From positions 1,120,180-1,184,179 of the forward strand of contig RQOL01000863.1 of assembly GCA_013076295.1 (NCBI GenBank): a DNA stretch of 64,000 nucleotides, given 5' to 3'. Below, one piece after another: positions 20,218-32,648 of this stretch. The DNA is from Sanderia malayensis. Lineage: Eukaryota > Cnidaria > Scyphozoa > Semaeostomeae > Pelagiidae. Within the stretch, counting starts at the first letter, position 1; every line of letters starts with the position of its first letter. The position numbers and the translations under genes were made by a program. The notes under the pieces are model-generated. The model was not told where the DNA came from and did no database searches. It saw only the letters and a program-made list of their open reading frames with translations.

Positions 20218-22780
20218 TTCTTTTTCTAGTATTTTAAAGCCGTTGAGTAGTATTAATGTTGTTAATTTAGAACTCGCTTTGGACACCTATCCTGATCGTT
20301 TTTTTGTCTCTGACCTGTGTACCGGCCTCCGGGAGGGTGTCTCAATTGGCTACAACGGCCCTAGAACACCCAGACGTTCTCCGAATCTCCCCACTGCTTT
20401 ACTCACCCGACAAAATTACCGAAAATCTTAACAAAGAGGTTGCCCTAGGACGCACAGCGGGCCCTTTCTCAGCGCGCCCTTTCCAAACCTGCAAGTTTCC
20501 CCCCTGGGGGTAGTTCCGAAAAAACGCTCCGAAAAATTCCGCACAATATTTCATTTGTCTTATCCGAAATCCGGGATCGATCAATTCTTTCATTGACAAG
20601 GACTCGTATTCTTAAAATATGTAACAATCGATGAAGCAATTGCAGAGCTTCAACGTTCGGGCCGGTTCATTTATGGCTAAAACAGACATCGAATCTGCCT
20701 TTCGTCTAATTCCAGTCCATCCAAACGACTGGGAATTATTGGGTATGCACTGGAACGGGGGTTTCTATTTTGAAAAATTCTTGCCTTTTGGCCTACGCAG
20801 CGCTCCTTTTCTCTTCAATCAATATGCTACCGCGGTTCACTGGATACTGGAACATAAGTGTGCAATTTCATACGTAGCACACTTTCTCGACGATTTCTTG
20901 ATTATCGAACCAAAAGATCCTGATCCCCCGTTTGACCAAAGTGTAAGATCAGCCTTCGTAGTATGATGCTTACTTTCGACTTATTGAATACCCCGCTGGC
21001 CTCCGGCAAAACAGAAGGCCCTTCAACTGTGCTGGAATTCCTAGGCATAATTTTAGATTCCGACAAAATGGAAGCACGTTTGCCTCAGGACAAATTAAAC
21101 CATCTTCGGCTGATCTGTTGCATTGGCACAGCAAAAAATCCACTACTTTGGTAGAATTACAATCCTGATTGGCACTTTGAATTTTGCCTGCAAGGTCATT
21201 CCCCCAGGCCGGGCATTCCTACAACGAATCATTTCTTTGACACGTGGTGCCAAACAGCCGCACCACCATATAAAATTGACTGGGGCATTTCGTGAAGATA
21301 TTAAGATGTGGCAGAATTTTTAGACAATTGGAATGGTAAGGCCTTTTTTCTCAACCGCCTTTGGGAAAACTCTTTGATCTAAATTTATACACTGATGCCT
21401 CGGGGAGTTTAGGTTTTGGCGGAATTTTCGGCACCGAATGGTTTCAGGGCCGTTGGCTACCAAAACAACTTCTTGGGACAAAAGGCATTTCGATCGCGTG
21501 GCAAGAGTTGTATGCTATTGTTATGGCCTGTCTTATTTGGGCACCACGCTGTCTACGAAAAGGATTTACTTTTACTGCGATAATGAGTCTGTTGTTTATA
21601 TAATCAACTCAAAACGTTCCCCTTGCCCTAAGGTGATGGCCCTGGTTCGTCACCTAACGCTTCTCACTATGCAATATCATTTCTATTTTTTTGCTAAACA
21701 CATCCCGGGAGCAAAAAACGAAATAGCTGATTCTCTATCACGTTTCCAGGTCGATCGTTTCAGACAGTTGGCTCCATGGGCAGACCCCCTGCCTCAACAG
21801 CTGCCGGAGGAAATTTCGCACCTCTAACGCCTTTGCTACACCTTTTCAAGATTGTTCACTCGCCAAAAACACACAAGACTCATACCGCTCGGGGGTCAAA
21901 CAGTTTCTTAATTTTGCTACGCATTCAAAGTTCACGAATTTCAAGGTATTCTGCCCCGACGAAATCACTTTATGTTATTTTGCTACTCACATGGCCCAAA
22001 CCGTCTCACATGACACAATAACTATGTATCTGGCGGCAGTGAGAGACTTCCATTTACAACACGGTTTTACTTGTAATTTGAAAGACTTCTGTCAACTTCA
22101 ATATATTCTTCGAGGCATAAACGTTTCAAGGGATCTCACACACGCATTCGCAGACCCATATCACTTTCACATCTCCAAAGATTTTACAGGCTGCTTCAGC
22201 CGGACACTGCACGTGATTTTGATAACAAAATGATATGGGCCTCATTTTGCACAGCATTCCTAGGGTTTCTTAGAATTAGTGAATTCACGTGCGACAGAGA
22301 CTTTAATCCCGACGTGCATCTTTCTGTTTCCGATGTTTCGTTTTATCCGGACTTGCACACCGCCCAGAGTCTTTCACTGTTTGTAAAACGGTCTAAAACA
22401 GACCCGTTTAAAAAGGATTGTACATCCATATAGGACTAACCAACTCCACTGTCTGTGCTGTGCGCTCGCTTCAAGCATACCTCTTGTCCCGCTCCCCACC
22501 CCCTGGCGGCCCACTTTTCATTTTCAGGTCCGGGCAACCCCTAACTCGAAACCGATTTACAGCTGAACTTAGGTCCCTTTTAAAGCAGCTGGGCCTACCC
22601 CCTGACGAGTTTGCTAGTCACAGCTTCAGACGGGGGGCTGCGACGGCTGCCGCTGCGGCCAACATGCCCCACTGGCTTATCCAGACTCTGGGTAGGTGGT
22701 CATCAGACTGCTTCAAGCGTTACATCGAGCTTCCGATTTTGCAGCTACACGCTGCGTCCAAACAACTTACTGGTTCCTGA
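20168..22780 (+). pseudogene. RT - RNase H - tyrosine recombinase polyprotein, frameshifted
   Basis: Starting from an ATG overlapping gag, the product must be read across several frames, with breaks near 20340, stops at 20511 and 20588, and further shifts near 20610, 20960, 21150, 21590 and 22220. Reverse transcriptase shows AKTDIESAFRLIPVHP, LPFGLRSAPFLFNQY and the catalytic YVAHFLDDFLII. RNase H shows LYTDASGSLGFGGIFG and later ADSLSRF. The tyrosine recombinase shows the first Arg in FLGFLRISEF, then HSFRRGA (HxxR) and the putative Tyr nucleophile in FKRYI. No methyltransferase is seen, consistent with Ngaro rather than DIRS1. Confidence 0.88.
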
Positions 22781-22927
22781 ATTATAGTTTCTCTTATATA
22801 TTTCAATTAGCATTCTACGTTGCTTACATTAACACGCATACGACAAACAATTTGCGACACTATTCATAATGCTATCAAAAAAAAAAAAAAACTCGTTTTT
22901 ATGGGCAATCGCTGGACGCAATTTGTG

Positions 22928-23456
22928 GGCAAAAGTGCAAACACTTCATATCACAAAAACTCGGAATAGCACATCAATAACCTATACTGATACAAATCAG
23001 TAAAGTATTAGGCTCAACGGGGCCTCGCGTACCTCGTTATGGTTTCGAATCGGGGCCTCGCGTACCCCGTACAAATTAATGGCAAGGCCTCGCGTACCTT
23101 ATAAAAAGCCAGGGGCCTCGCGTACCCCATCGCAAAATATGTCAAAACAAAACGGACAGCGTCCGTAAATTCCGAGTCAGGGACAGCGTCCCTGCCCCTC
23201 CGCTCGCACTTGGTTCCTTGCAAATGCGTTTCCTACACCGCCCACAATATCGTAATTAACTGTTTTTAATTTATGTATAACATCATTGATATATTTACGT
23301 AATTTACCTAACAATTATGTTGTAAATTATGATGATGATGAAGATGACTATGTTGTAAATTATGATTGTGATGAATATTATTATGATGATGATGATGATT
23401 CAAAGCATAACGCAATGGCTTGTTCTTGCGATTCTCTGCGGTACGAGTGAATAATT
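22928..23456 (+). repeat. split direct repeat B1
   Basis: 529 bp, repeated at 23986-24514. It holds four copies of GGCCTCGCGTACC, two short palindromes around GGACAGCGTCC and a GATGATGAT-rich segment. Confidence 0.88.
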
Positions 23457-23865
23457 AAATGTTAGTTAATACATGAAATTTATTAACTTTAGTTAATTAG
23501 GCACGGATTTCTCATATTGCGTGACTCTTTTTTGATGCTAATCAACAACCAAAATTAACAGGGCCGCACCAAGGGTGCGTTGATTACTTGACACAGGCAA
23601 GGTATTTTAATCTGGCACCAATCGAAAATATCACGCATAGCGATGCTGCCTGTATCTAATCTCAGCTTGATGAAAGTGACAAGCACAATAAACCAATCAG
23701 AGCTCCCAACACAGCAAGCTAACCAGCGACAAGCCAATCAAATTAAGCGAATCACCACGCAAAATACTCCCTTTATAAGACAATGCAAAGCCCTCAAAGG
23801 GCAACAATTTACAAACAAAGCAACATATACATAGTTGCCAAGCAAATCAAGGAAACAAAAATTTA
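23457..23865 (+). repeat. split direct repeat A2
   Basis: Second copy of A1, joined directly to B1. Confidence 0.88.
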
Positions 23866-23985
23866 CCCGCCCACCTCCCTATCCACCGATAGAGGCATAT
23901 CCAAGGTTCTACGAGCTACCTCTCACGAACCACCTGATTAATTGAAAGTCGCAATGCATCTGAGACGCCAAACTTTGCAGGAACT

Positions 23986-24514
23986 GGCAAAAGTGCAAAC
24001 ACTTCATATCACAAAAACTCGGAATAGCACATCAATAACCTATACTGATACAAATCAGTAAAGTATTAGGCTCAACGGGGCCTCGCGTACCTCGTTATGG
24101 TTTCGAATCGGGGCCTCGCGTACCCCGTACAAATTAATGGCAAGGCCTCGCGTACCTTATAAAAAGCCAGGGGCCTCGCGTACCCCATCGCAAAATATGT
24201 CAAAACAAAACGGACAGCGTCCGTAAATTCCGAGTCAGGGACAGCGTCCCTGCCCCTCCGCTCGCACTTGGTTCCTTGCAAATGCGTTTCCTACACCGCC
24301 CACAATATCGTAATTAACTGTTTTTAATTTATGTATAACATCATTGATATATTTACGTAATTTACCTAACAATTATGTTGTAAATTATGATGATGATGAA
24401 GATGACTATGTTGTAAATTATGATTGTGATGAATATTATTATGATGATGATGATGATTCAAAGCATAACGCAATGGCTTGTTCTTGCGATTCTCTGCGGT
24501 ACGAGTGAATAATT
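23986..24514 (+). repeat. split direct repeat B2
   Basis: Second copy of B1, forming the 3' end of the element. The interrupted tRNA-like unit resumes at 24515. Confidence 0.88.
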
Positions 24515-24745
24515 AATGCTTTTAAGAATTGCAGGGTGGTGGGTGGCGAATAGATCAACGGGCCAGTCACTGGCACTTGTTCCAAGTAAGCTGTGCCTGC
24601 AAGAGTTCCAGTCAAGGAGAAGAACGAAAAATTTGCAATTGATGTATAAATTTGGAATTCGTTTTGTTTAATTTTTCACTTGAATTCTAACTTTGCCCAT
24701 TGATTAAGATATAAACACAGCGTACACAACACACCTTATGTTCAA
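24515..24745 (-). repeat. tRNA-like repeat unit, right part
   Basis: Continuation of the unit cut at 18710. It ends in sequence matching the 5' side of the plus-strand array near 5090. Confidence 0.65.
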
Positions 24746-24844
24746 GCGAATGACAATAGCAAAACAAAATGAAATCAATTTATAATTTAAAACACAAAAA
24801 AGCGGCGTCTACCAAAGCATTACAGTAAGCTCAAAGTAAGACAA

Positions 24845-25640
24845 AACTTACCATATTTATGCTTGCATCATCTAAACTTTGTTAGATTGACAATGGAGCT
24901 TTCGCTGTAACTTCCATAGTTCATTGGGAAGCTCTGGAAGAAAGACGAAGCATTAATCTTTTCACCCATTAACGAATGCCAAAGCACAGAAAAAGAAAAA
25001 TAAATGCTTGCAACATGACAAGTTATGGCAAATACGATACATCTTCAAACAAGCTATCAGGATTTATTTTCAAAAATGAATTTTTAGGTTAACATTTTGT
25101 TCAAAGGTTGCAACCCAGTTTTCTATTCTCATTCAACTGCAATGAACTACATTCAATGTTTATGCAAAAATTAATCATTATGTAATCAATTTTCAATCAA
25201 TAACGATTTCTTCATCGCTACTGTTGTCTGAATCAATCATCAGTTCTTGTTTTGTTATAGATCCAATGTCGACAAAGAGTCTTACTTACGCGGGGGCATA
25301 CGGATCGGTATAGCGACGGGGAAATAAAAATAACAGAACAATCGCAGAATTCGAACTCGTGACCTTCGAAGTGGATTTTTAGTTTACGGTTTGTTGAAAG
25401 TAGTGCCAAGAGCACTGCCTTTCAACCGAACAAGATACAAAGCGTGGAGAAATTTGAATAGCATTTGAAAAATGTAGTGGCAGCTTTGGAGAATTTCCAT
25501 TGAATTTACAATATTCTCCCTTTAGTATACAGAGGCATGTTCATAGCAAAGCAAAATAAAACAAAAACCTATACATACCACTTCATCTTCGCTTTTCAAA
25601 GAATTCGTTGTTACTAGATATTGGGTTCCCTTTTCAGCCT
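24845..25640 (-). other. exon-like segments paralogous to 4555-4963
   Basis: Two minus-strand blocks have acceptor and donor sites. Block 25640-25582 is open as AEKGTQYLVTTNSLKSEDEV and ends at gtatgta. Block 24955-24845 is open as ELPNELWKLQRKLHC before a stop, with a gtaagt donor beyond. The second is clearly related to the plus-strand segment near 4900. I could not join them to the small gene upstream in a consistent phase, so they may be UTR or non-coding exons. Confidence 0.35.
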
Positions 25641-25946
25641 AAATGCAAATAAGAATTCATCCATAAATTACCACTGCACTTGCTTTCATTTGAAAATAAA
25701 CTAAATAATTAGAGCTGAGAGAACAAATGCTACTTTAGCTACAGACACGCTGAGGCGTGTCTGTCTTCGAATGAACCAGTACTTAGGCCCATTTCTTGCG
25801 TCTAACCTCACCAAAGTATAACGAATAAACGTGGCTGCAGTAAATTATGAATAAATAAACAACATTAAACATATACTTCAGACTTACCTTTCATGAAGTC
25901 TTGCTAATTCTTGAGCTAAAACCGCAAAAGTCATCGACATTTTCAT
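25193..25946 (-). CDS. tentative very small three-exon gene
   Basis: A 44-residue product can be spliced from 25946-25888, 25834-25812 and 25245-25193 with phases 2 and 1 closing. It begins MKMSMTFAVLAQELARLHE and ends in an acidic tail (IDSDNSSDEEIVID). The acceptor of the last exon is poor, and two other exon-like blocks (25640-25582 and 24955-24845) are left over, so the true structure may differ. No family was recognised. Confidence 0.28.
25320..25440 (-). repeat. tRNA-derived repeat fragment
   Basis: On the minus strand, GGTCACGAGTTCGAATTC matches a B box/T-arm and is preceded by tRNA-like sequence containing CTCTTGGCAC. It cannot be folded into an intact tRNA by eye. It is absent from the paralogous plus-strand region, so it inserted after the duplication. 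Confidence 0.4.
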
Positions 25947-25949
25947 TTT

Positions 25950-26914
25950 CACTCGAAAGTCTTCCTGTACATGTTTTGTTCAGTTTCAGTTCAGAACATC
26001 ACAGCACATGCGCACATGCCTTCTCGTGTTGGAAACTCGAGTTTTCCGCAATAACAATAGTCTTCGCTCTGATTGGCTAAAAGAGCTTTGACTTTAACAA
26101 GTGAACTCTATTCGTATTGAAATGTGTGTTTCAAAGCATGGGCATCACAATGGAAAAAACACACAGTTTTCTAAAACCTTTGTCCAATTCTTGTCAGATA
26201 AACGCATCCATACATTTTAAATAAATACTTATTACACAACTCACTCAAAGCAGATTGATTTTGGTTATTTGAAATAAAAAAATTTACAACCTTTGATTCA
26301 AGTGCACAGTTAATTAAATTTCTCAGCATTGTGAATGAAATCTTCTTCTCAAAGCAAATGTCTTGTCTATACAGCATATACGGGGCCCTGACAACAAAAG
26401 GTATAAATAAATACTAAAATAATTGAAAAAAATTGCTATAAGTCGTAAAAATCGTTTATCATTCCTTTCGTTGCTCAAAGAAAAGTATATTATAAATAGT
26501 AGAGATGCAAAAAATAAAAGACTAATTTTCAGCAACTCTGAGCTTTGTGCTAGCTCACTCGTTAGACAGACTATGAACATAGCCTGCTTATAGTCTGTCA
26601 GAGTCAGGCTGACACAACTCAGGCTGAGAGCAAATGTAATTTTCTGTTCTTCTAATATTAACGCTCTTTGCTTTGCCATCGAGCAATTTATGCCGTTATG
26701 GTTATAGACAGCACTCTTTACTTGATATACATAAACATATGTTTTTCTGAGAGGCAAAATATCCCAGACTTTTTATTGGATAATGATACACGAAGGCTGC
26801 TCGGAACCTCCGGAAATTATGAGTGTTTAAATCAATATATCTTCAAGATGTATTGGGTATCTAGGACACGCCAAGCGTAGTACTAACCTTCATAAAGAAT
26901 CACGTTGATGCATG
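25950..26914. other. intergenic, no supported gene
   Basis: Lies between the 3' end of gene II and the start of the small gene. A short interrupted palindrome (ACAGACTAT...ATAGTCTGT, near 26566-26600) is the only structure noticed. Confidence 0.4.
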
Positions 26915-29900
26915 TTAATAATCTTCAGCTGATCTTTTGTGCTTCTTAAGCCAGAAGCGTTGTCTGGAAAGAACGCCGCCTCCTCCATCTAGAATATAAG
27001 CATTGGCCATCTGATTTTGATGCATAGTACGTACGATATTAAGGAATAGTGAGAAATGTGGAATAGATATGGAATATTTCAAGGACTAGGCAGGCTTTGA
27101 AGAGTGGGTAGGCAATGAGTAAATGAGGAAGAGAAGAGTGCTTGTGGAATCACATAAATAAAGATTAAAGGAGGGAAAAATAGAGGATGGAAAGCGGAAA
27201 ATAAAGTTTAAAGTATAGAAAGGTAGAATAGAGATAAACAAAGAGGAGGAGAGCTGAACAAACGCAAGTTGAGTGAGGAAGAAAAATGAAGAAATTAGAA
27301 AACAAGTGACGTAAGAGAAATAGCAAGAAATGAAAAGGTGACAAAGCCGGTCAAAATGAAAGGGGAAAGAGATGCAGAAAGAGAAGACAAGAAAAATAAA
27401 GAGAAGATGAGAATATTAGATAGAATCAACGAGTAAAGAAGACTGGAGAAGGAGACAAGAAGCCAGATAACAATGGCATAATGTCACTTCTCAAGTATAT
27501 CTATCTATAAATCTATCTATAAAAATACTGTACAAAAACCTACTATGGTTATTGAATATTCTATATTGCAGAAAAAAGAAGTGAGGAGGGATACGTTAAC
27601 TCACTGTATGGATCGCCACTCATTGAGTCCAAGTAAACATTGCGATGGTAGGCAGCACGGTTGAGTTTGGCTACAAAAGTAAAATAAAGGTCACAAAAAA
27701 TAGCGGCAAGGTGAAGAAAAAGACAAATCGTTGTCGTCCGGGCCCACGAGAAAACACCTAAAAGAATAAGCTTACATACTTGGCATCGTAGTTTACACTT
27801 ACTTACATATTTATTATACTTATATACTTAATGTTCAAGATACTCTATATTCGATCTAATGTCCACAGTATTTGAGCTTATATCCTCAGAACTCGAGCTC
27901 ATACACTTACGCTCATACGCTCATACAATATTCGAGCACATATACCAGACGCTATTTTGAATCAGATTGAGCAATACTCTTGGTTCATAAGGGCACTTTG
28001 CATTCAAGCGTATGTACTATTTGAGCTCATATCGTCCTCTCCATTTGAGCTGTGGTAGGTCTTATGCTGGGTTTAAAGGGATGATACCCTTGCTTAGAAT
28101 AATACTAAAATAATTAGTCCAAGGGAACGCATCAGTTATTCTAAAAACTGTGAAATAAAGATAGCAGAAAGAGAGAAGGTACGGGGTAACTCTTACCAAT
28201 CATATCCCTTTTGTCATTCTCCTGTTTCACTGGCTGTTGAACAGCTGCAAAAGAAAATTCATCAGTATTAAACTTTCCATTGTAAGTCAATGGCAATGAA
28301 CAGGAGGCTATCATGCACAGATAAAATGCATTTATTCGCTAATCTGCATCAGACATCATTATGTTTCTTTAGACCTCTAAATGTACCCAGATTTAAGAGG
28401 TTTAAGAACTCCAGGGAAAATTCCATAAGCCTCCTTCGAGCTTGAGTTGCAGCTAAAACTCTCTGCCTATTACACATTACAAAGTATCACAGTGAGTAAG
28501 AAATCTATGCTGCATAGACAGGCAATCTGCTTCAAGTGGAGGATCTCACTCATGATAGTGGAATTAACTGAAAAGACCGTATGCCTAATTTTTACCTGCA
28601 GGAACATAGCTTCTCTGCTGCATGTATTGACTTGCAAAGGAATTCATTGGCTGTGGCTCTTGCATTTGTTGCATAGGAGGAGGCACAATATCGCTCCTTC
28701 TTTCCGCTTCCATCGGGTACTGCGGGCCACCTGGGTTCAGTCTGGCAACTTCAATGTGCTTAACTGCAATGCAAGAATGAATTGAATGCAAGAGATTTAA
28801 AAAGATCAAGAAGGGTTTTCTGATATACCGTTACAACATATGTCAATATGCATGGTTGCATTGCATTACGAAGTGCATATGGTATATGGCAATAGCAATC
28901 AGCATGTGGTATATATAAACGTAACTGGATAAACATACACATTTTCAGCGTATATAGCAAACATGTACTGCTAAATACAGCAAGCATTTGCTGCTTCATA
29001 GAACGAAAACTTTCCCTTACAGTATACATGCTGCTAAATACAGCATAGCATATATGTGTACATTTACTACTGAATATAACATATAGGTACCATCTAAATA
29101 TAGCATATACGAAATACTAAATACAACACATGCACATTGCTAAATACGGCACAAACGTATTACTAAATGCGAATCGTGGTAAGTAGCTATTACAATCGAT
29201 TATGTGCAAGATATACCTTTATTTGGTACAGGAGTATGCTTGGCAGCGTCTGGACTTCCAGCAGGCACGGCTCTGACAATGCCAAGTTTGTCCAAATCTT
29301 GCCCAAAGTAAGGCATTCGACTTTTTCTCACTCCTAACAAATGCAGAAATCAATCTGAAATAAGCTTCAACTTAAGCTTATAAATCAATCTAAATCAATC
29401 TTAAGCTTAATAATTATATTGAAGCCAAATCAGCTTTCACCAAATCCAGCATTCTTAACAACAACGGTTAAACTTGTTGTTTTACTAAACTATAAAATAA
29501 TATCACTTAACTTTAATTTTAAGCTAAATGACTTATTTCAGGATTCTCGTATAAAGCCTCAATATATATCAATGTCTTATATTGCCAAGCCAAGCATTAA
29601 CCTATACGATGACCATGCATTAACTTCATTGCATTAACTATTATGCAGTAAAGCGTCATTGTGTATCCAAACACGGTAAGTGAAAGAAAAGCTATGCGCG
29701 TGTATTTACCTGCATTTATTACTTCATATTCAATCCTTGTATACAAACTTTATATTTAACTAGTATTCAATATGGATCGGAATGACAAATCGATGCAACT
29801 AAACACGTGGGCCAGTTGTGTGTAGACTCACACAGGGACGCAATGTAGTGAGTCTAAACTGTGTGTATGTATTTACCTGGGAACGCATATTGTGGTTGAT

Positions 29901-32648
29901 AGTCCAAAGATCTCCTATGACGATGCAACTGGAAATATTGCCTTGAAAGAACACCGCTGGACCCGCCTAAAGAGCAGCAGGATTGAATCACTAAAACTAC
30001 ACGGCACCCGGTTTTACTTGGTGATTTATAAAGAAATCTACTTTGACGCATGAGTGGTTTGGAGAGATCGGTGAATGCACAAGAATCAAACGCAAAAGGG
30101 TAAACAATGCGGTGTAAACGTCTTACCGTAAGGGTTTCCACTCACACTGTCCAGGTAAACATTTCTATTTCTGGCAGCAGCATTCAACTTTGCTAAAAAA
30201 GCAAAGAAATGCGCATTACTATATCATATACCGGCGTAAACAATTTAAATCGATTGCTTAAGCAGGTGGAGGTAATGGAAAATTTGTTCGAGTCAACGAG
30301 AGTCGTTTTACAACGAGCGTCAAACACAATAGTTTTATACTTGTGCGTGTTCAAATCAAGGGAGTGAGGAAGAAGTTTACCTATTTCACTCATTTGACTT
30401 TTGCTTGCCGCTGCAAATTAACAACAAAAATTACAATGCTTAATATAAACTGCTTCATTAAGGCAAAATAAAAGTGAGTCTTATGGAGAGAAAGGCCTAT
30501 CAGAGCTGCCACACAGTGACCCAACAGAGCTGCCACGCAGTCACTCAAAAGAAACCTTCTACTTGTAACGGAGCCTGACAGAACACCGTCCAAAACAAAC
30601 TGAGCAGAAAATGAACAGATTTTCCTGCACCAATTGCAAATCAAGCCTAGGAAAGTGCGGGGTGTGAATGCCTTACCATTGGAGGCAGAAGGCTGCCTCG
30701 CAACGGCTGGTTGCGCAGCAAATGCGGCTGGGATGCTTGATCTTTGCTGGAATTGTTGTTGTTGTTGTTGTGAAGAAACCTGTGGAGCCTGTTGATGCAT
30801 GAATTGCCCAAGCAATGGCGATGCAGATCTTTCGACAACGGTATGGGCTGAAAGTATACAAGAACCAGATAAACACGGAAGTTATAATAAGCATACATAA
30901 GCTAAAAGCATATAAGGATATACCAACCCAGTGGATGGCTTTACCAGCTGGCTGTCACAATTGAAAAACATTGTACATTACTTTCGTGGTAGCTCGAAAA
31001 GATATAACGGACGATCTTACCCGAATTTCCTGGAACCGGCGATCCACGGAATGGAGCTTGGAATGCAGGTCGTGGAATTCCAGACTTCTCGACGCCATTA
31101 ACAGTGATTTGACGTGCTGGAAAGTTGTATGCGGCTGCATTGGTGAATCCAGTCACAGGGTTACGTTGTGGCTGAGAGGCGGCAACCGGCTTGGGAATCA
31201 TGGAGCGTACACCAGCATTGGCTGTGGCATGCTTCTTCATGACCATGTTGCGTTCTATGATGGACCTTGCTCTCATCGCCGAGAGGGCGGCTGTGTGAAA
31301 AGAGAATGGCGTCATGCATAGTGTAGTACCACGAATATAAGCCAATGTAGCTACATACCGTATTTTCAACGAATTAGCGCCCACAAATGTTTAACGCCCC
31401 CCCCGATATTCAAGTGTTTCTATAAAGAAAATGATCAAAACAACCTAGCTTAGTACATAGAGTTGACATCCGCTAATCTCTAGTTCACAAAGGAAATAGT
31501 TCATCGTTAGAGAAAGCAAGTGTTCAAGGTAGCGACCAGTCGAGATAGTAAATGTCAACTGTAGATGCAACAAAAGCAGGTTTTTTCTTGTGCAGGCGCT
31601 CTGCAACGCACAAACATATGTAGTTGCATCCAGGATGGTAGATGCAAACACTCAGATTACCTTTGTATCCCTCGGTGTATGCTTGGGCAATTTCATCGAC
31701 TTTGGATTTCAGCTGGCCTGGAGCAAGTTGCTGACAAGCAACTGAAATTAAGAACAAAATTCGCCCATTAGAATAGATTGTCGCATTTTAACATAACGTG
31801 GGCAATTTAAGCAAAAGAACCGTTGGCGGACAAGAACATATGCATGGTAAGGCGGTAAGCAATCTTCACGGTGAAAACTAGGACTGGTATCAGGAAGATA
31901 ACATTTTTCTCGAATGCATCTGAAAGCGTTGACTGATCCCTCATGTAGCTTCACAATTAGCAAATTTATTGATCATATTGGATGTAATTCATAAATTCAA
32001 GTTAAAATATTGAGGGGTGCCAACTAATCAATCGGTTGTGTAGCATTTATTTTACAACCTGCTTCAAGATACAAATATCCAAAAAGTTCTTGATCAACCA
32101 ATCTTGGCCAATAGAATAAAATATGGCATCAAAGGTTCGCGTGGAAGTAACTTGTGATATGGTGAAAATCATAGATTGAAAATGCAAGTCGTAAATTTTA
32201 TTTTCTAGGAAATGTTGCATTTCACAAGTACATATAATAAACCAGATTTGCGTTATAATGTTTGCGAATGCTGGTGCGAGAAAGATCAAACAAGTATTTA
32301 AGATCAGCAACCCTGAACGGCCAGACAGGGCGAAGATCATAGAATGACTGCAGCTACAGTGAAAATACAATCCCAGGACAGGGCTCTGAAAACTTAACAG
32401 CAAACGAGCAAAAACCTTTGGATAAGTGATTATATTCATGGGCCCTGGTCGATAAGAATAGCAATAAATAGAAAGGGAATACTGGGAAAGTTTTTAAAAC
32501 TGGTGTCAAATCAAAGTGTTAGTATAATCACGATTGGAAATGGTAAAAACCAAAATCTGCCGAAAAAATAAAAACTCTTACCTGAATGTAAAAATGTCAG
32601 ACAAAAGATAAGACCGAAGCTTAACTTCAGTTTGTTTCGATGTGGCAT
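26915..32648 (-). CDS. Gene II: secreted Gln/Pro/Ala-rich modular protein with internal exon duplication
   Basis: Twelve exons, all joined in phase 1, give 415 residues: 32648-32582, 31741-31661, 31290-31021, 30847-30677, 30410-30381, 30192-30127, 29966-29877, 29333-29217, 28763-28596, 28244-28197, 27670-27605 and 26988-26915. Exon 1 is a signal peptide (MPHRNKLKLSFGLIFCLTFL). The start at 32648 is preferred because the upstream in-frame ATG at 32786 would bury it. Exon 4 is Gln-rich. Exons 6-7 (AKLNAAARNRNVYLDSVSG, then GVLSRQYFQLHRHRRS) and exons 11-12 (AKLNRAAYHRNVYLDSMSG, then GVLSRQRFWLKKHKRS) are an internal duplication. Exons 5 and 10 also end alike. No known domain was recognised. A secreted matrix or precursor protein is inferred. 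The basic HRHRRS and KKHKRS runs could be cleavage sites or polyanion-binding patches. Confidence 0.75.
28940..29175. repeat. degenerate CTAAATACAGCA repeats in a gene II intron
   Basis: About six diverged copies of a word like CTAAATACAGCA, spaced 20-50 bp and mixed with TATATAGCA variants, lie between exons 8 and 9. No function is apparent. Confidence 0.5.

Larger units (their letters stand above)
18711..24514 (+). mobile_element. Ngaro/PAT-type tyrosine-recombinase retrotransposon with split direct repeats
   Basis: The 5,804-bp element has the layout A1 - coding - B1 A2 B2. A1 is 18711-19119 and A2 is 23457-23865 (409 bp each). B1 is 22928-23456 and B2 is 23986-24514 (529 bp each). B1 and A2 abut directly. 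This split-direct-repeat arrangement defines Ngaro/PAT elements within the DIRS order. The coding region supplies gag, reverse transcriptase, RNase H and tyrosine recombinase in that order. Left flank TTTACTATAT plus right flank AATGCT rebuilds the uninterrupted site in the neighbouring unit, with no target duplication. That is expected for recombinase-mediated insertion of a circle. The polyprotein is frameshifted, so this copy is probably non-autonomous now. Confidence 0.92.

Noticed and set aside
18809..23834. Pairs of identical short frames on both strands
   Set aside because: They lie in repeats A1 and A2 of the same element.
23014..24281. Two identical 69-codon minus frames
   Set aside because: They lie within the duplicated B repeats of the YR retrotransposon; the identity reflects the repeat, not coding.
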